Translations under genes and position numbers: made by a program
Part shown: positions 36,037 through 48,751 of the stretch, in pieces
Layout of the letters: each line of letters begins with the position of its first letter
How positions within the stretch are numbered: the first letter of the stretch is position 1
Source: Epiperipatus broadwayi
Taxonomy: Eukaryota > Onychophora > Udeonychophora > Euonychophora > Peripatidae
DNA: 64,000 bases
NCBI GenBank assembly: GCA_028023455.1
Contig: JAQFVV010012420.1
Span: 1,178,001-1,242,000, forward strand
Reading direction: 5' to 3'
Notes under the pieces: model-generated
What the model was told of the DNA's origin: nothing
Seen by the model: the letters and a program-made list of their open reading frames with translations, nothing else
The model's database searches: none

Positions 36037-39000
36037 ATCTAATATATTCAGTGTGAGTGAACATTTATTTTTAATAACTTTATCTTATTATAATAAATAT
36101 AATTTTCAAGAAAATTTAAATTAACTAATATGAAAAGAATATTTGTTAAAAGTTATTCTCATAATGTTATAAATTTCAAGAGAAAGAATAGAAAAGTTAA
36201 CATTTTGCATCTAAATTAAAATCTAGATGAAGGAATATTTTTATAATGTGCATGTACAATTGTTTTTGTTACATGTATCTTTAAAGATTAATTTAAATGA
36301 ATTTTATATCTATGAGTGATATATTTTTTAAAATTAAAAGAAATAACTTTTGGAATTTATATGCTTTTAGAAAAGATTTATTATAAAACCAATGAACAAA
36401 CTATACATTTTAAAATGACTTTCTTTAATTAAAATAAATAAAACTATAATGCATGTTTTTTGAAAATTTGCATTTATTATATAATTTGCACTTGGATGGA
36501 AAAACTGTCATTTTACCTAAAGATTACTAATTAAAATATACAGATTTTTTTAAATAAAATTTTTTTTTGAATATTTTTTTTAAAATTATCTATCTTTAGT
36601 GAATACAAAATATATATGTCTGTTGAAAGAAAAATTAATAAATGACCAAATCTTATGTTATGAAATATTCTATATATTTTTACTGATGGAAATGTAGATA
36701 TCTCAATATGTTTTGCTGCATAAAAGTTTTGGACGTATATAAGAAAAATATGTACATAAAGGATATCTTATTTAACATAAAAATAGACCCTTAATTATTT
36801 TTCCTATTGAAATATTGCTTGCTTGGATAAATATTCAGAAAAAAGATTAAAATATATATTTATTTTTAAAGAATAAATCATATTTTGTCTGGATTCTTTA
36901 GAATTTTGACTTTACTATTTATGTGTTTGTTTAATGCTGCCAGGAGAAGAGAGCAATATTTGTTCAGAACTTTTTACTAGTAACCTAGCAATGGGGAAAG
37001 AATTTTTGAAAATGCTGAAAAGACTTTTAGTAACTTTAACTTTTTCTTATTATTTTAGTCTGTGCTAATATTTTAAAATAAGGTTTAACTAATATGCTTA
37101 TTCTAATATATGTTCTTAATTTAATATTAAGATAGATTAGTTTTTTAATGTTAAATAAAAAAAATAGGTTTTCAGAAAATAATTTTCTAACAGGCAATAA
37201 ATACTTATAGTTTGTTTGGATGAATGATCAAGAAAAAAAGCAGATCACCATTAGTGGTTCCAATAAGTATTGGAATCATGGGTAACATTATTTATTTATA
37301 TTGCATTGTTTGATATTTTTAAAATATTTTTTAAATTAGTACTTTATTATTATTATGCATTATATTGCTTAAAAATTTAAATGTTGAATGAATCATTTAT
37401 ATGATTATTATCGTATATATTTTATATAAAAAAAGTAAATGTAAGAGAATGCCTTATAAAATATCTAAGGGTATTTTTAAAATATTTTTTCTCATAAATG
37501 CTTGAATGTGCATATATTTTACAACATGGTTGAGTTATTAATATATTAACATGATGAATGGTATCTGTTGAAATATAGGAGTATGAAAGTATTGGTCTCT
37601 AAATTATATATAATGATACAATAAATGAATATGTATAATACTAATAAATGTTTTATCAAAATCATTTGTACTGAAACATTTTTGAACCATCTGAAGTGAA
37701 TATTAGATCTTTGTTGTTTTTTAGAAAAGTAGTTGGAAATTATTTTTTTAATGTGGCTTGTATTTCTTTGCGTAGTTAGTAGAGTTATTCAGCATGTGGA
37801 AGATATCGGATAGTGGTAGGAAGAGTAATTGTTAAATAAAATACTAAGTGTTAGGGATATATTTGAAAATATATTATGTATGAGTTAAATTATCATAATG
37901 TGAATTTATTAGATATACAGGTAACAAAGGACTGTATAGTATTTTTCCATGGACAGTTGCATTTTTTTACAGTCAGTAAGAACTGAGATAAAAGTCATGA
38001 CATGAATTTAAGGTGCCTGATAAATACGGACCTTTATTTTTAGCACTGTATCCATAATGAGATTTTTCTTACTTGTTGGAGTTATTATTATTATTATTAT
38101 AGTATATTCCTCACTATAATCACTGTCAATCACCATTGGGTTCATATAGTAGTAGATAGTTTTTAAAGATGGTAGAATAATAGCTAAACTGTTAGAAGTT
38201 GGTAATTTATGTGACGGCAAGATGAAATAAAAAACTTCTATCACAAATGATATTGAATTATTTACTGTTTGTTATAATATAAAAATAGGAGAGGAATGAT
38301 TGATATTCTTATAAATATGGTAAATATTAGAGATCTTTAAACTCAAATAAATGCATATTTGAATTGGATTGGAAGAGATAGTGTTGAAAGTGTGATTTCT
38401 GAATACTATGATGAATGTAAAATATAAAAATTAATAAAATATAAAATATTAAGCAATATAATTTATTAACAGTTTAAAATTTGCTTAAGGAATATGAATC
38501 TATTAAAGATAGAGGAAAGCTATAAAAGTATATTTTAAATATTTTTTTATAAGGAGTTAATTTATGAAGGGAGGCATTACTATATTTTTCTTTATTTAAA
38601 TTTTCTGGTATGTAATATTAAAGCATATTAAAACATTAAAATAATGTTTTGCTGCAATGCAAAAGAAGTGTTTAATAATCTTTAAATATTTTGATTTTTG
38701 CTAAGTTTAGATAGGTATGTTTTAATTTAAACTAATATTCATAAGAGTTATATAATTATAAATATATTGTTAAAATATTATGAAACATAGCATTAAGTTT
38801 ATTAAGTCATGATATTTATCGTTATTATTTTTATCGTTATTATTTTATCACCATAGAGATAATAGAATGTTTTTGCCTTATTAATAAAAAATAGTATATC
38901 ACTATTATATTACTGTAAGTTTTATTTTCATTTTAGATAGTTGGAATGAAGGCTATCTTATATTTATTTACTTGTTAAATTTATTATGTAAATATTTTAA

Positions 39001-39289
39001 TTTTTAAATAATTTTAATTTTTTATATTATAGTTTATAAATACTTTTCAAATTTTATAATTTTATTATATCATAATCATAATGTTATTCAGCTGTAATAA
39101 AATTGTTAATGTTTTTGTAAAATTACTTTGTTGTTAGAAGTTTAATTTGTCTGAATGTTTTTCTTTGATTCTTCATACCCATATACATGATCAATAAAGA
39201 TTAATGATTTGAAACATTACTTGTTTTTCATGATTTGTAAAAATTACTTAAAATATCATTACTATTACACATGGTTGATTAATAAAAAT
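36037..39289. other. AT-rich non-coding stretch
   Basis: No exon, RNA gene or transposon recognised. Short (ATT)n tracts occur near 38085-38100. Confidence 0.5.
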
Positions 39290-39293
39290 GTAT

Positions 39294-40936
39294 TGTGACA
39301 CTACAATTCTTTTCCTTCCCCTAATAACTGAATCTTAATTATTAGAATCGCCGCCGAGGGCACCACCAAGGATTTCTCTCTTGGAACCTGGCCACGAAGT
39401 TTTACGTAAGCCTGGTCTTATTTATTTTTGAACGGCGATTCACCGATTACAAATTTTGTTTATAATCTGACAGGGGTTTTCACTTAAGGACACTAACTAA
39501 TTATTATAAAGAATTAAAGAATTCAAATATACGTTGGACACAAAAAAAAACTTTCCTTTATTATTATTATTATTATTAATAATATTATATTTCTGCCCGA
39601 TCCAGAGAGAACTGACTTACAATTTCTGATTTTCAAACTTTTAACTTTCTAAGTATTCTTCCCAAACATCTACCATGGATTTACTCGCGCCGACACTAAC
39701 ACTGCAGATTTGAGCAGGCATGTATACAAAGGCGACTTATAGTATATAATCTTTCCTGAAGTTTATTCTTAAACCCCACTTTATTTGGTAAATAAATAAC
39801 TTGCAAAACTTAAAATGAACGTAATACGTGTCTTTCGTTTTCTTATACTTTCAACACTTCCCTTATTTTCTGCTAACAAGCAAGTAACGCCCTAAGGTTC
39901 TCTGTTGCTTGGCAGCACACTTTTATACCCCCACCCTGTTGTTACCCTCTAGATCGAACAGATATTAAATAATTTAGCATACAGTCATACCAATATTTCA
40001 TAAAATATTTAACGAGAATTAACATAAATAGTTTACAATATTAAATAAATTTATTTCCCCACTCTATTGTTGAAACATTCGTAACAAATATAATAAATGA
40101 AAAATAAATCAAAAATAAAGTTCTATTACGCTTTAACTAAAGTTCCCATTAATTGAAAAGTTTATAATTACCCTGATCGATCAGAGCGAAGTGGTCTGAC
40201 TTTCATAGATTCACATTCCATTTGTCATGCCTTTGTCCTTGTATATGAGAATTCTGGTGTGTCCATGGATGTTCCTTTGGTTGTCCAGCTAGCAATATAC
40301 ATTTCTTTCCATTCCTTGACTCTTTCTGTAGCTTCATTCAGATGGAGTGGCGGCCAATTCCCCAAAGGGGAAGGTTTTGATAGCTTTAGCCGCTATGCAT
40401 TTGAAAAGAGTCCGCAAAATAAGTTTCTATAATATTTTCTGATTCGGAGCACAGCTTCTCTCTTTTTTTTTTTTATTGTCCTTGCTGGTCTCTCAAGTCA
40501 ACTGACTTACTCTAAAAAAGATTTTATCTCCTTTTCTCTTATCTTTTTTTTTTCTTTTTAATTAGCGTAATAGCAATTATTAACCAAATACTTTTAGTTT
40601 GTGAAAGTTTCAACAATAGAGTCTAATTACTACCAACAATCTAATTTTGTTTTCTTTCCCCCACCCTTTTATCTCTCGAGTTTTCTCCCTTTTAATTAAA
40701 CACTTTTAACATTTTTGACAATAAATTATATTTTATCTTTTTTCTTTTTTTTTTTTTTTAAAAAAATTGCTCAAATCTATAGCAAAAATAAAAGTTTAAG
40801 ATTTTACCCTTCCCATTAAATTAAAATCATTTGTTAATTTTTATTTTACAAACTATTTAACTTCGGAAAATATCTATGACGAAATTATAAATATGTGAGC
40901 TTATATATATATGAGCTGACTTAAAATATCAGCTCA
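39294..40936 (-). repeat. 3' LTR of the gag-only element
   Basis: Aligned with 42201-43840; it differs by scattered single bases (for example GCCGCCGAGGGCACC against GCCGCTGAGGGCGCC). In the sense of the element (minus strand) it lies downstream of gag. An AAATGGGGCAA purine-rich run directly before it is the likely polypurine tract. Confidence 0.88.
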
Positions 40937-40977
40937 TTGCCCCATTTGTCATATAAAAAAAACAATAAAAAAAAACT

Positions 40978-41631
40978 TTAATTGCCCCGAGGTGACTTGT
41001 CCCAACTTTTCTTGGGGTTATAGTTACTCGTACTCGCGGGTTCGTTACAGTTCTCCCATCTAACTTTACTTTCTCCACCTACCCCCTGGTCCTCCCATTC
41101 TATATCTTGTAATATTTCTAACGCTTCCTCAATGGATAGCCGACGGTTTTCGGCCAACTTACGTTGCACACCTGACGGAAGGTTAAATCTGATAGTTCGC
41201 ACTATCTGGAATTGGTCCATCGGATATGCCTCCAAGGCTCTCAATTTTGCCGCTTGACGTTGGAAAAACTGACTGTATGTACCGTCTTTGTCCGCTTTAT
41301 ACTTTTCTTGTGATATCTTCATGCATATGGTTTCTTGTTTCTCCACGCTCCAAAACCCTCGCAAAATCATAGTTCGATATTCTTGGAATGTAGGGGGTTT
41401 GTAATTTACCACCTTCCACCATTCCCTAGCAGAACCACTCAAATGGCTCGTTGCTATTATGATCTTCTCTTTTTCTTTCGACTTATGGACGTAGAAAAAA
41501 TCACCTAGACTGTCCAAGTAGTCAAAAGGGCTTTCCTCCCTCTCCCCTTTAAATGTTTTTATGTGTATAAATTTCGCCAACGTGACCCTATCGAACTCTT
41601 CTTCTCCAGATTCGTTGAGCTTTCTTTCCAT
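40978..41631 (-). CDS. gag: Gag capsid part of the non-autonomous element
   Basis: 217 codons on the minus strand, homologous to the capsid region of the Gag at 22009-23967: FIHIKTFKGE, YLDSLGDFF, LSGSAREWWK, YSQFFQRQAAKLRALEAYP, RTIRFNLPSGVQRKLAE. It ends in a basic, low-complexity tail with no CCHC knuckle. The ATG at 41631 is internal: the frame is open upstream through a charged, lysine/glutamate-rich stretch to the A-run near 41772, where it meets the N-terminal part in another frame. The product would help build particles; whether this split form still works is unknown. Confidence 0.85.
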   Translation of the reverse strand: MERKLNESGEEEFDRVTLAKFIHIKTFKGEREESPFDYLDSLGDFFYVHKSKEKEKIIIATSHLSGSAREWWKVVNYKPPTFQEYRTMILRGFWSVEKQETICMKISQEKYKADKDGTYSQFFQRQAAKLRALEAYPMDQFQIVRTIRFNLPSGVQRKLAENRRLSIEEALEILQDIEWEDQGVGGESKVRWENCNEPASTSNYNPKKSWDKSPRGN

Positions 41632-41759
41632 TACCTCTTTCTCTCGGTTTATTTGTATAGCCTTCTTGTTCGGGATTTCTTTAGTTTCCCCTGTAAACTG
41701 CTCTGTCTCTTCGTTTTCTGTCTTTTCTTCCTCTTTACTGACTTTATGGTCCGCTGGGT

Positions 41760-41990
41760 CTATGACTTCCTTTTTTTTTCATTGTTCCTATTCTTTTCCC
41801 TCTCTTTTAATTCATTCACATCTTTCCTCAATTCTTGTATCATGCCTTTCATTTCTTTTATTTCTTTACGGTCTTCCATTACAATTTCTTTGAGCTCAGC
41901 GATAGCTCTCAATATTTCTTGTAACTGACACCGCTCGGGGTTTTTAAATGTTACCACCGGGCTTTCCATGCTACTTTCGTCCTCAATCAT
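41760..41990 (-). CDS. gag: Gag N-terminal coiled-coil part of the non-autonomous element (frameshifted)
   Basis: 76 codons from ATG 41990: acidic start, then a heptad-like LQEILRAIAELKEI...KEMKGMIQELRKDVNELK coiled coil, like the N-terminus of the autonomous Gag. It stops shortly after a 9-A run (minus strand, near 41770-41780); the next frame continues with charged sequence into the capsid part. One inserted or deleted base in the A-run explains the break. Mutation, sequencing error or slippage expression are all possible. Confidence 0.75.
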   Translation of the reverse strand: MIEDESSMESPVVTFKNPERCQLQEILRAIAELKEIVMEDRKEIKEMKGMIQELRKDVNELKEREKNRNNEKKRKS

Positions 41991-42149
41991 ATTTTATTCT
42001 TTTGTTTTCTTTAATTTTATATTCGAACTCATAACCCTCCCTACGAGAATACTGACATACCACCACCATCTGAAATCCACCACCCTTACTAAATTTTCTT
42101 TTTTTTTTTTTTTTAACTCTGATCTCTGGGCGTTTCTCTTGTTAACGAG

Positions 42150-42170
42150 CCCGACACGTTGGAAGCGCCA
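42150..42170 (-). promoter_or_regulatory. Putative primer-binding site of the gag-only element
   Basis: Minus strand TGGCGCTTCCAACGTGTCGG, about 30 nt inside the 5' LTR edge. It shares TGGCG...CCAAC with the sites at 21713 and 55615. The distance from the LTR is larger than in those two elements. Confidence 0.5.
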
Positions 42171-42200
42171 TTTTCTATCTTTTGTCCTCTGTCCCTCCTC

Positions 42201-43840
42201 TGTGACACTACAATTCTTTTCCTTCCCCTAATAACTGAATCTTAATTATTAGAATTGCCGCTGAGGGCGCCACCAAGGATTTCTCTCTTGGAACCTGGCC
42301 ACGAAGCTTTACGTAAGCCTGGTCTTATTTATTTTTGAACGGCGATTCACCGATTACAAATTTTGTTTATAATCTGACAGGGGTTTTCACTTAAGGACAC
42401 TAACTAATTATTATAAATAATTAAAGAATTCAAATATACGTTGGACACAAAAAAAAACTTTCCTTTATTATTATTATTATTAATAATATTATATTTCTGC
42501 CCGATCCAGAGAGAACTGACTTACAATTTCTGATTTTCAAACTTTTAACTTTCTAAGTATTCTTCCCAAATATCTACCATGGATTTACTCGCGCCGACAC
42601 TAACACTGCGGATTCGAGCAGGCATGTATACAAAGGTGACTTATAGTATATAATCTTTCCTGAAGTTTATTCTTAAACCCCACTTTATTTGGTAAATAAA
42701 TAACTTGCAAAACTTAAAATGAACGTATAAGTGTCTTTCGTTTTCTTATACTTTCAACACTTCCCTTATTTTCTGCTAACAAGCAAGTAACGCCCTAAGG
42801 TTCTCTGTTGCTTGGCAGCGCACTTTTATACCCCCACCCTGTTGTTACCCTCTAGATCGAACAGATATTAAATAATTTAGCATACAGTCATACCAATATT
42901 TCATAAAATATTTAACGAGAATTAACATAAATAGTTTACAATATTAAATAAATTTATTTCCCCACCTCTATTGTTGAAACATTCGTAACAAATATAATAA
43001 ACGAAAAATAAATCAAAAATAAAGTTCTATTACGCTTTAACTAAAGTTCCCATTAATTGAAAAGTTTATAATTACCCTGATCGATCAGAGCGAAGTGGTC
43101 TGACTTTCATAGATTCACATTCCATTTGTCGTGCCTTTGTCCTTGTATATGAGAATTCTGGTGTGTCCATGGATGTTCCTTTGGTTGTCCGGCTAGCAAT
43201 ATACATTTCTTTCCATTCCTTGACTCTTTCTGTAGCTTCATTCAGATGGAGTGGCGGCCAATTCCCCAAAGGGGAAGGTTTTGATAGCTTTAGCCGCTAT
43301 GCATTTGAAAAGAGTCCGCAAAATAAGTTTCTATAATAATTTCTGATTCGGAGCACAGCTTCTCTCTTTTTTTTTTTTTTATTGTCCTTGCTGGTCTCTC
43401 AAGTCAACTGACTTACTCTAAAAACGATTTTATCTCTCTTTCTCTTATCTTTTTTTTTTCTTTTTAATTAGCGTAATAGCAATTATTAACCAAATACTTT
43501 TAGTTTGTGAAAGTTTCAACAATAGAGTCTAATTACTACCAACAATCTAATTTTGTTTTCTTTCCCCCACCCTTTTATCTCTCGAGTTTTCTCCCTTTTA
43601 ATTAAACACTTTTAACATTTTTGACAATAAATTATATTTTATCTTTTTTTTTTTTTTTTTTTTTAAAAAATTGCTCAAATCTATAGCAAAAATAAAAGTT
43701 TAAGATTTTACCCTTCCCATTAAATTAAAATCATTTGTTAATTTTTATTTTACAAACTATTTAACTTCGGAAAATATCTATGACGAAATTATAAATATGT
43801 GAGCTTATATATATATGAGCTGACTTAAAATATCAGCTCA
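42201..43840 (-). repeat. 5' LTR of the gag-only element
   Basis: In element sense (minus) it starts at 43840 with the hairpin TGAGCTGATATTTTAAGTCA and continues with GCTCA. Near-identical partner of 39294-40936. Confidence 0.88.
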
Positions 43841-43875
43841 GTATTATCACAATTATTATTATTATAAAAGACATA

Positions 43876-44017
43876 CACATGACCACAAGCCAGAAACTAG
43901 TCTGGGGATATTGGATGAGTAGGCATTAGATAGGGATTTTATGCACAAGCCTTCTGGCATCCATTGATTACTCTGTTTAGCATAGGTGGCAATACTGTAT
44001 GGAGAGTTTTGCTCTGT
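43876..44017 (+). mobile_element. Short hammerhead-repeat insertion, family 2, locus 2
   Basis: This 142-bp copy matches the end of the family 2 unit (compare 12040-12181). It begins inside the ribozyme (AGAAACTAGTCTGGGG present, CTGATGA missing) and ends at the same point, GTTTTGCTCTG. A perfect 14-bp duplication, TTATAAAAGACATA, lies at 43862-43875 and 44018-44031. It shows that even a part of one unit inserts with a duplication of retroelement size. Confidence 0.75.
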
Positions 44018-44031
44018 TTATAAAAGACATA

Positions 44032-45043
44032 ATTATTGATGATATTTTAAATAGTCCAATATCAATTTGAGATATTTAATATTGCAATTCTATCAAAATA
44101 TAATATATTCTATAAATGCCACATAAAATAGATAAAAGATTGTTCAATGTTTTCTCAGAATCTTATGATTTTATTTATATTTTATTGCTGAACATTAATA
44201 TTTAAATAGATGTGTAATGTTAAGAGTCATTAAAGTATTCTAGTTGCTTATTGTTGTTATTTTTGTAAGAGTAGTTAGATATTATGTAAAATTCCTCATT
44301 ATATTTAACTACAGGGTCTTAATTAATTTGTTTTTATTATTGGTGTTAGAAATGAATCTGAGATTATTTCAAAATAATTATAGAGTTTTGTATAAAAAGA
44401 TAATGAGTAAGAATTATTAGTTGATGTTAGATTTTAAATAGTATTTTTTAAAAAAAGAATAGTAATTAATTTATTGTTTTTCTATAATAAATTTGATAAA
44501 TTGTTACTTAGGATTATTCTATGTGTGTTTAAAGGCATGAGAGTAGGATGAGGTAGTTTTATTATATTAATTAAATAGGGGGTAATATTCTTATGACATT
44601 GGGAATGTATCTTTAGGGATGTACCTTCAATGTTTAAGCCATTGTACTTTACTGAATGTGACATGTGAAGAGTTTTCCATAATTGTATTAGTTATGTTAA
44701 TCGAATCATATTTTAATTATAACAATGAGCTAGTTGTAATTTAAATTATCAGTAAATTAGATGAGCTGATTGTTTAGTTGGAACTCTGATTATTTATTGT
44801 GAATATAAGTATTATATTTTAACTTGGTTAGTTTTATTATATTTATTTATTATAAAATATTGATTGTATTAGATACTGTATGTTAGTAATGTATTTTGAG
44901 TTAGTCAGAATAGTATTTATTCATAATAGTCAGTGTTTATCTAACTTGATTGTAGTTTAATATACTTATTCGATAGTTAGCTGAAATCTTTGGTTCAGAT
45001 TTTTTTTAAGTGAGGGTAACTGAACAAATCATACAACTATCTA
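44032..45043. other. AT-rich non-coding stretch
   Basis: No gene or repeat recognised. Confidence 0.5.
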
Positions 45044-45803
<760 letters not shown>

Positions 45804-46080
45804 ATCAAATTTCTTAATATTTTATAGCACATATTTGTACTTCGATAGATTATGAAATAAGGAAATGCTCATTCATATCACAATAGTTTAAAATTCAATC
45901 ATTGATATATAGATATAGGTGATGGACACTGTTTGTTTTATCATATTATAAATATAAATGGCTATAACATTATTTGTTATTCTGATTTATCATGTTATAT
46001 TATTTAATATACAGTTATTTAGATAGTGAATTTATTATACACAATATTGTATTGGTGTGAGAATTATATATATATAACCA
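45804..46080. other. AT-rich non-coding stretch
   Basis: Nothing recognised. Confidence 0.4.
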
Positions 46081-46520
46081 TTAGAAAGCAGTCAACCACT
46101 AGACAATCCCAATATAGATAACACTCAAGAATTTCAAACTGTTATTAAGGCAACCTCCTTTTAGCAATAGAAGTGGAATCCCACCCACCTCCATTAATGG
46201 TCTTATATATTTATAAAGACACTAAAGATTGCAACTTGACTACAGAGATTGAAATTATTGATTGGAAGAAGTTTAAACAAACCTCCTTAAACAGGTAAAT
46301 ATAACCTATTCTAAATGCAGACTAATAAATAGTCAATTATAACATTACAAATTGCAATTATAATTTTCAAATTGCACCCAAAGTATTTCTTAAATAATAA
46401 ATGTAATAATGCTCAAGGCTAAATGCATTTATAAGTAACATTAGAAACCAGTCAACAATTAAACAACCCCAATATAGATAATAATCAAGAATTTTATCCT
46501 GTTGTCAAGGCAACATTATA
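46081..46520. repeat. Direct repeat, ~360-bp period
   Basis: An ~80-bp block (ATTAGAAAGCAGTCAACCA...CCCAATATAGATAA...AAGGCAAC) at 46081-46160 recurs at 46441-46515. This is one full unit plus the start of a second. No hammerhead core was found. Family unknown. Confidence 0.55.
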
Positions 46521-46565
46521 ATATATATTGTGATGATCGCACATGCTGCGATCACACATATATAT

Positions 46566-48747
46566 TGTAACGGGCACACACAACGTTACATTATTTTTTC
46601 TATTATTAAACATGAAAAAAATAAAAGTTTGCAAATAAAACTTCTTTTTTAAGAATTAAAAATTGAAAATTAAAATTCTATACTAAACTCATATATATTT
46701 AAAATCGCACAGATGAGAAATTAAAAAAAAGAAACTTTATTAAAAAAAAGAAAAATTATTTTAAATCTAAATTGTCAGTAAAGATTTACAGATAAAAATA
46801 TATCTAAGTGTGTACAAAACAAATTAATTAATGTTATTGAAAAAATGGAAATGATTAATTTAATTAATCCAAGTGAACTAGCCCTTGGGCATTTACATGT
46901 ATAAGCAATGGTCAGATAGGAAAACAATAGAAACTAATGGCCAATGAAAAAAATCCATCAGGAAATCGAACCTCAATGGAAGGATCATCATCATCGATGA
47001 TGTAATGTCCATTGGATCCTAAAGTTACATACAAAAGAAAAGTTTGGAAATAAACTTTTTAGTGAATAATTATTATTAAGAGAGGATGGAAATGTATTAA
47101 GTCGGAGAGTCGGAGGTGAAGGGATTGAAAGACGCACTTTCAATTCCTTCAGTTGTTATAAAAAAAAAAGGAAAATGAAACATCGTTTTTCCTAAAAGAG
47201 GACCTCAGGATCATCAGGGGATTTAACGATTAATAAATAAAACAGCCAACAGAATACAAATCTCTTTAGGATGGCGCAGGGGAATTCACGTTCAAACGGC
47301 AAGCAACAGATAAAAAGGAACATTTTAAAATCATAAGAACTTTATGAACTCTAAGTATTTAAATATATTTCTAAAACTCCAGTATACTAAACAATAAGAA
47401 CTTTACTTCTAAAACTTGTTCCGTATTTAAATAATTGCAATAGAATCCTATCTGACCAACTTTATTTATTAATAAGTAATTTTAATTTGATGTATTTCTT
47501 TTGTAAAATCATTTCCATTTTTTTTTTGTTCTTTTAAGTTTTTATTATGATTTCTGTTTTTCGTTAAATTAAATTATATAAATGTTAAACTTAAGTCGGG
47601 CGTGAATGGCTATATAGATTTGTAAAGTTATATTAGGGGAGGGTAATCTTAGGTTGTTTGTTTCTTAGTTAAATTGGGTCAATGGATTGGATATATTGGT
47701 GTAATTAGTAGATGTAGTACGAGATTCGCTATGGGCAGAATCGCTTTATACGCCGCATACTCTCATTTTGTCTACGGAAGGAATTATAAGACGGAAACCA
47801 CAGTTCCTTCCTATGGAGTTTTTTTATTGCTCTTATCATCAGATAGAGGTAATATTCCTATCTGACGAGAGGCAATTTCTTATCTTAACCTATTTGTGCT
47901 GCCGTATTCGTGTTACATTGAATGCATCGATATATCAGATGGATTGACATTGGTTTAGCTGCGAACTTTTGGCCTAAGGTTAAATAAGGATAGAATATTT
48001 TCTTGTCAAATGCAAATCTATGTAGTCTATTCATACTCGACACTCTAAATAAATATGCATTAAAATTAAGTTGGGTATAGAAGCTTACATTGATTCGTTA
48101 ACGGTTACTTATGTTTGTTGGTTTTCATGTTTGATTAGAATATATAAGTCATCGATGTCAATGTGGCATCTTATGATGAATGCTATTGGATTTCTTGTAT
48201 TGCCTCTGCAATTGACATTATCAATGACTTTGTATTTTGATCGGTTATGTCTATTTTGAAATGTTTTTAACCGTGTAGTCTATGTAACCGATCTATACTC
48301 AACATTATAAAACAAACTTTCATAAATCCATCTGTGCGAACTTATAAAAATTAAAATGTAAACTTATGATATTATAAAAATTAAAATGTAAATTTAAATT
48401 CTAAAATCAAGTTAAAATCCAAAGTAAAAGTTATTCTAAAATACTGCTAAATTTTATATATATGTGAATAAATAAATGTTTGTGTGTTAATTTCTGGCAG
48501 TGGCTTATTTTATTCCTTTTTTTAATATTGAAATGTATCTTAGATAAGAATTTATTATAAAATATAAATTTCTGCTGTTCCACTGAGCTAGTAACAATGG
48601 GCTAACAACCAGAATCAACCAATATAAAATAAAAAAATTTTTTTTAAGCATACGTATCTGCCTACTATATAAATTTTCTAGGTTCAAATGCCTAGTGGCG
48701 CCCTGTAGTGCAGATTATGTTAAGTCATTCTATTCCAGGTCATTATA
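46566..48747 (+). mobile_element. Solo LTR, copy B
   Basis: Starts TGTAACGGGCACACACAACG, then TTACA (hairpin), ends about GTCATTATA, and is flanked by ATAT at 46562-46565 and 48748-48751. It is related to copy A (33965-36032), with shared blocks in a different order. The 5' flank carries another hairpin, TGTGATGATCGCAC...GCGATCACA (46529-46556), possibly the start of a further LTR into which copy B inserted. Confidence 0.68.
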
Positions 48748-48751
48748 ATAT

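Larger units (their letters stand above)
39294..43840 (-). mobile_element. Gag-only non-autonomous LTR retrotransposon
   Basis: Two LTRs of 1643 and 1640 bp (39294-40936 and 42201-43840) flank only 1264 bp of internal sequence, which encodes a Gag on the minus strand and nothing else. The 4-bp duplication GTAT is at 39290-39293 and 43841-43844. On the minus strand the LTR starts with the hairpin TGAGCTGA...TCAGCTCA and ends TGTCACA. Pol is missing, so mobility would need a partner such as a Ty3-type element. The LTRs are highly similar, which indicates recent insertion. Confidence 0.88.

Noticed and set aside
47674-47865. 63-codon plus-strand frame
   Set aside because: Inside solo LTR copy B and not conserved in copy A.
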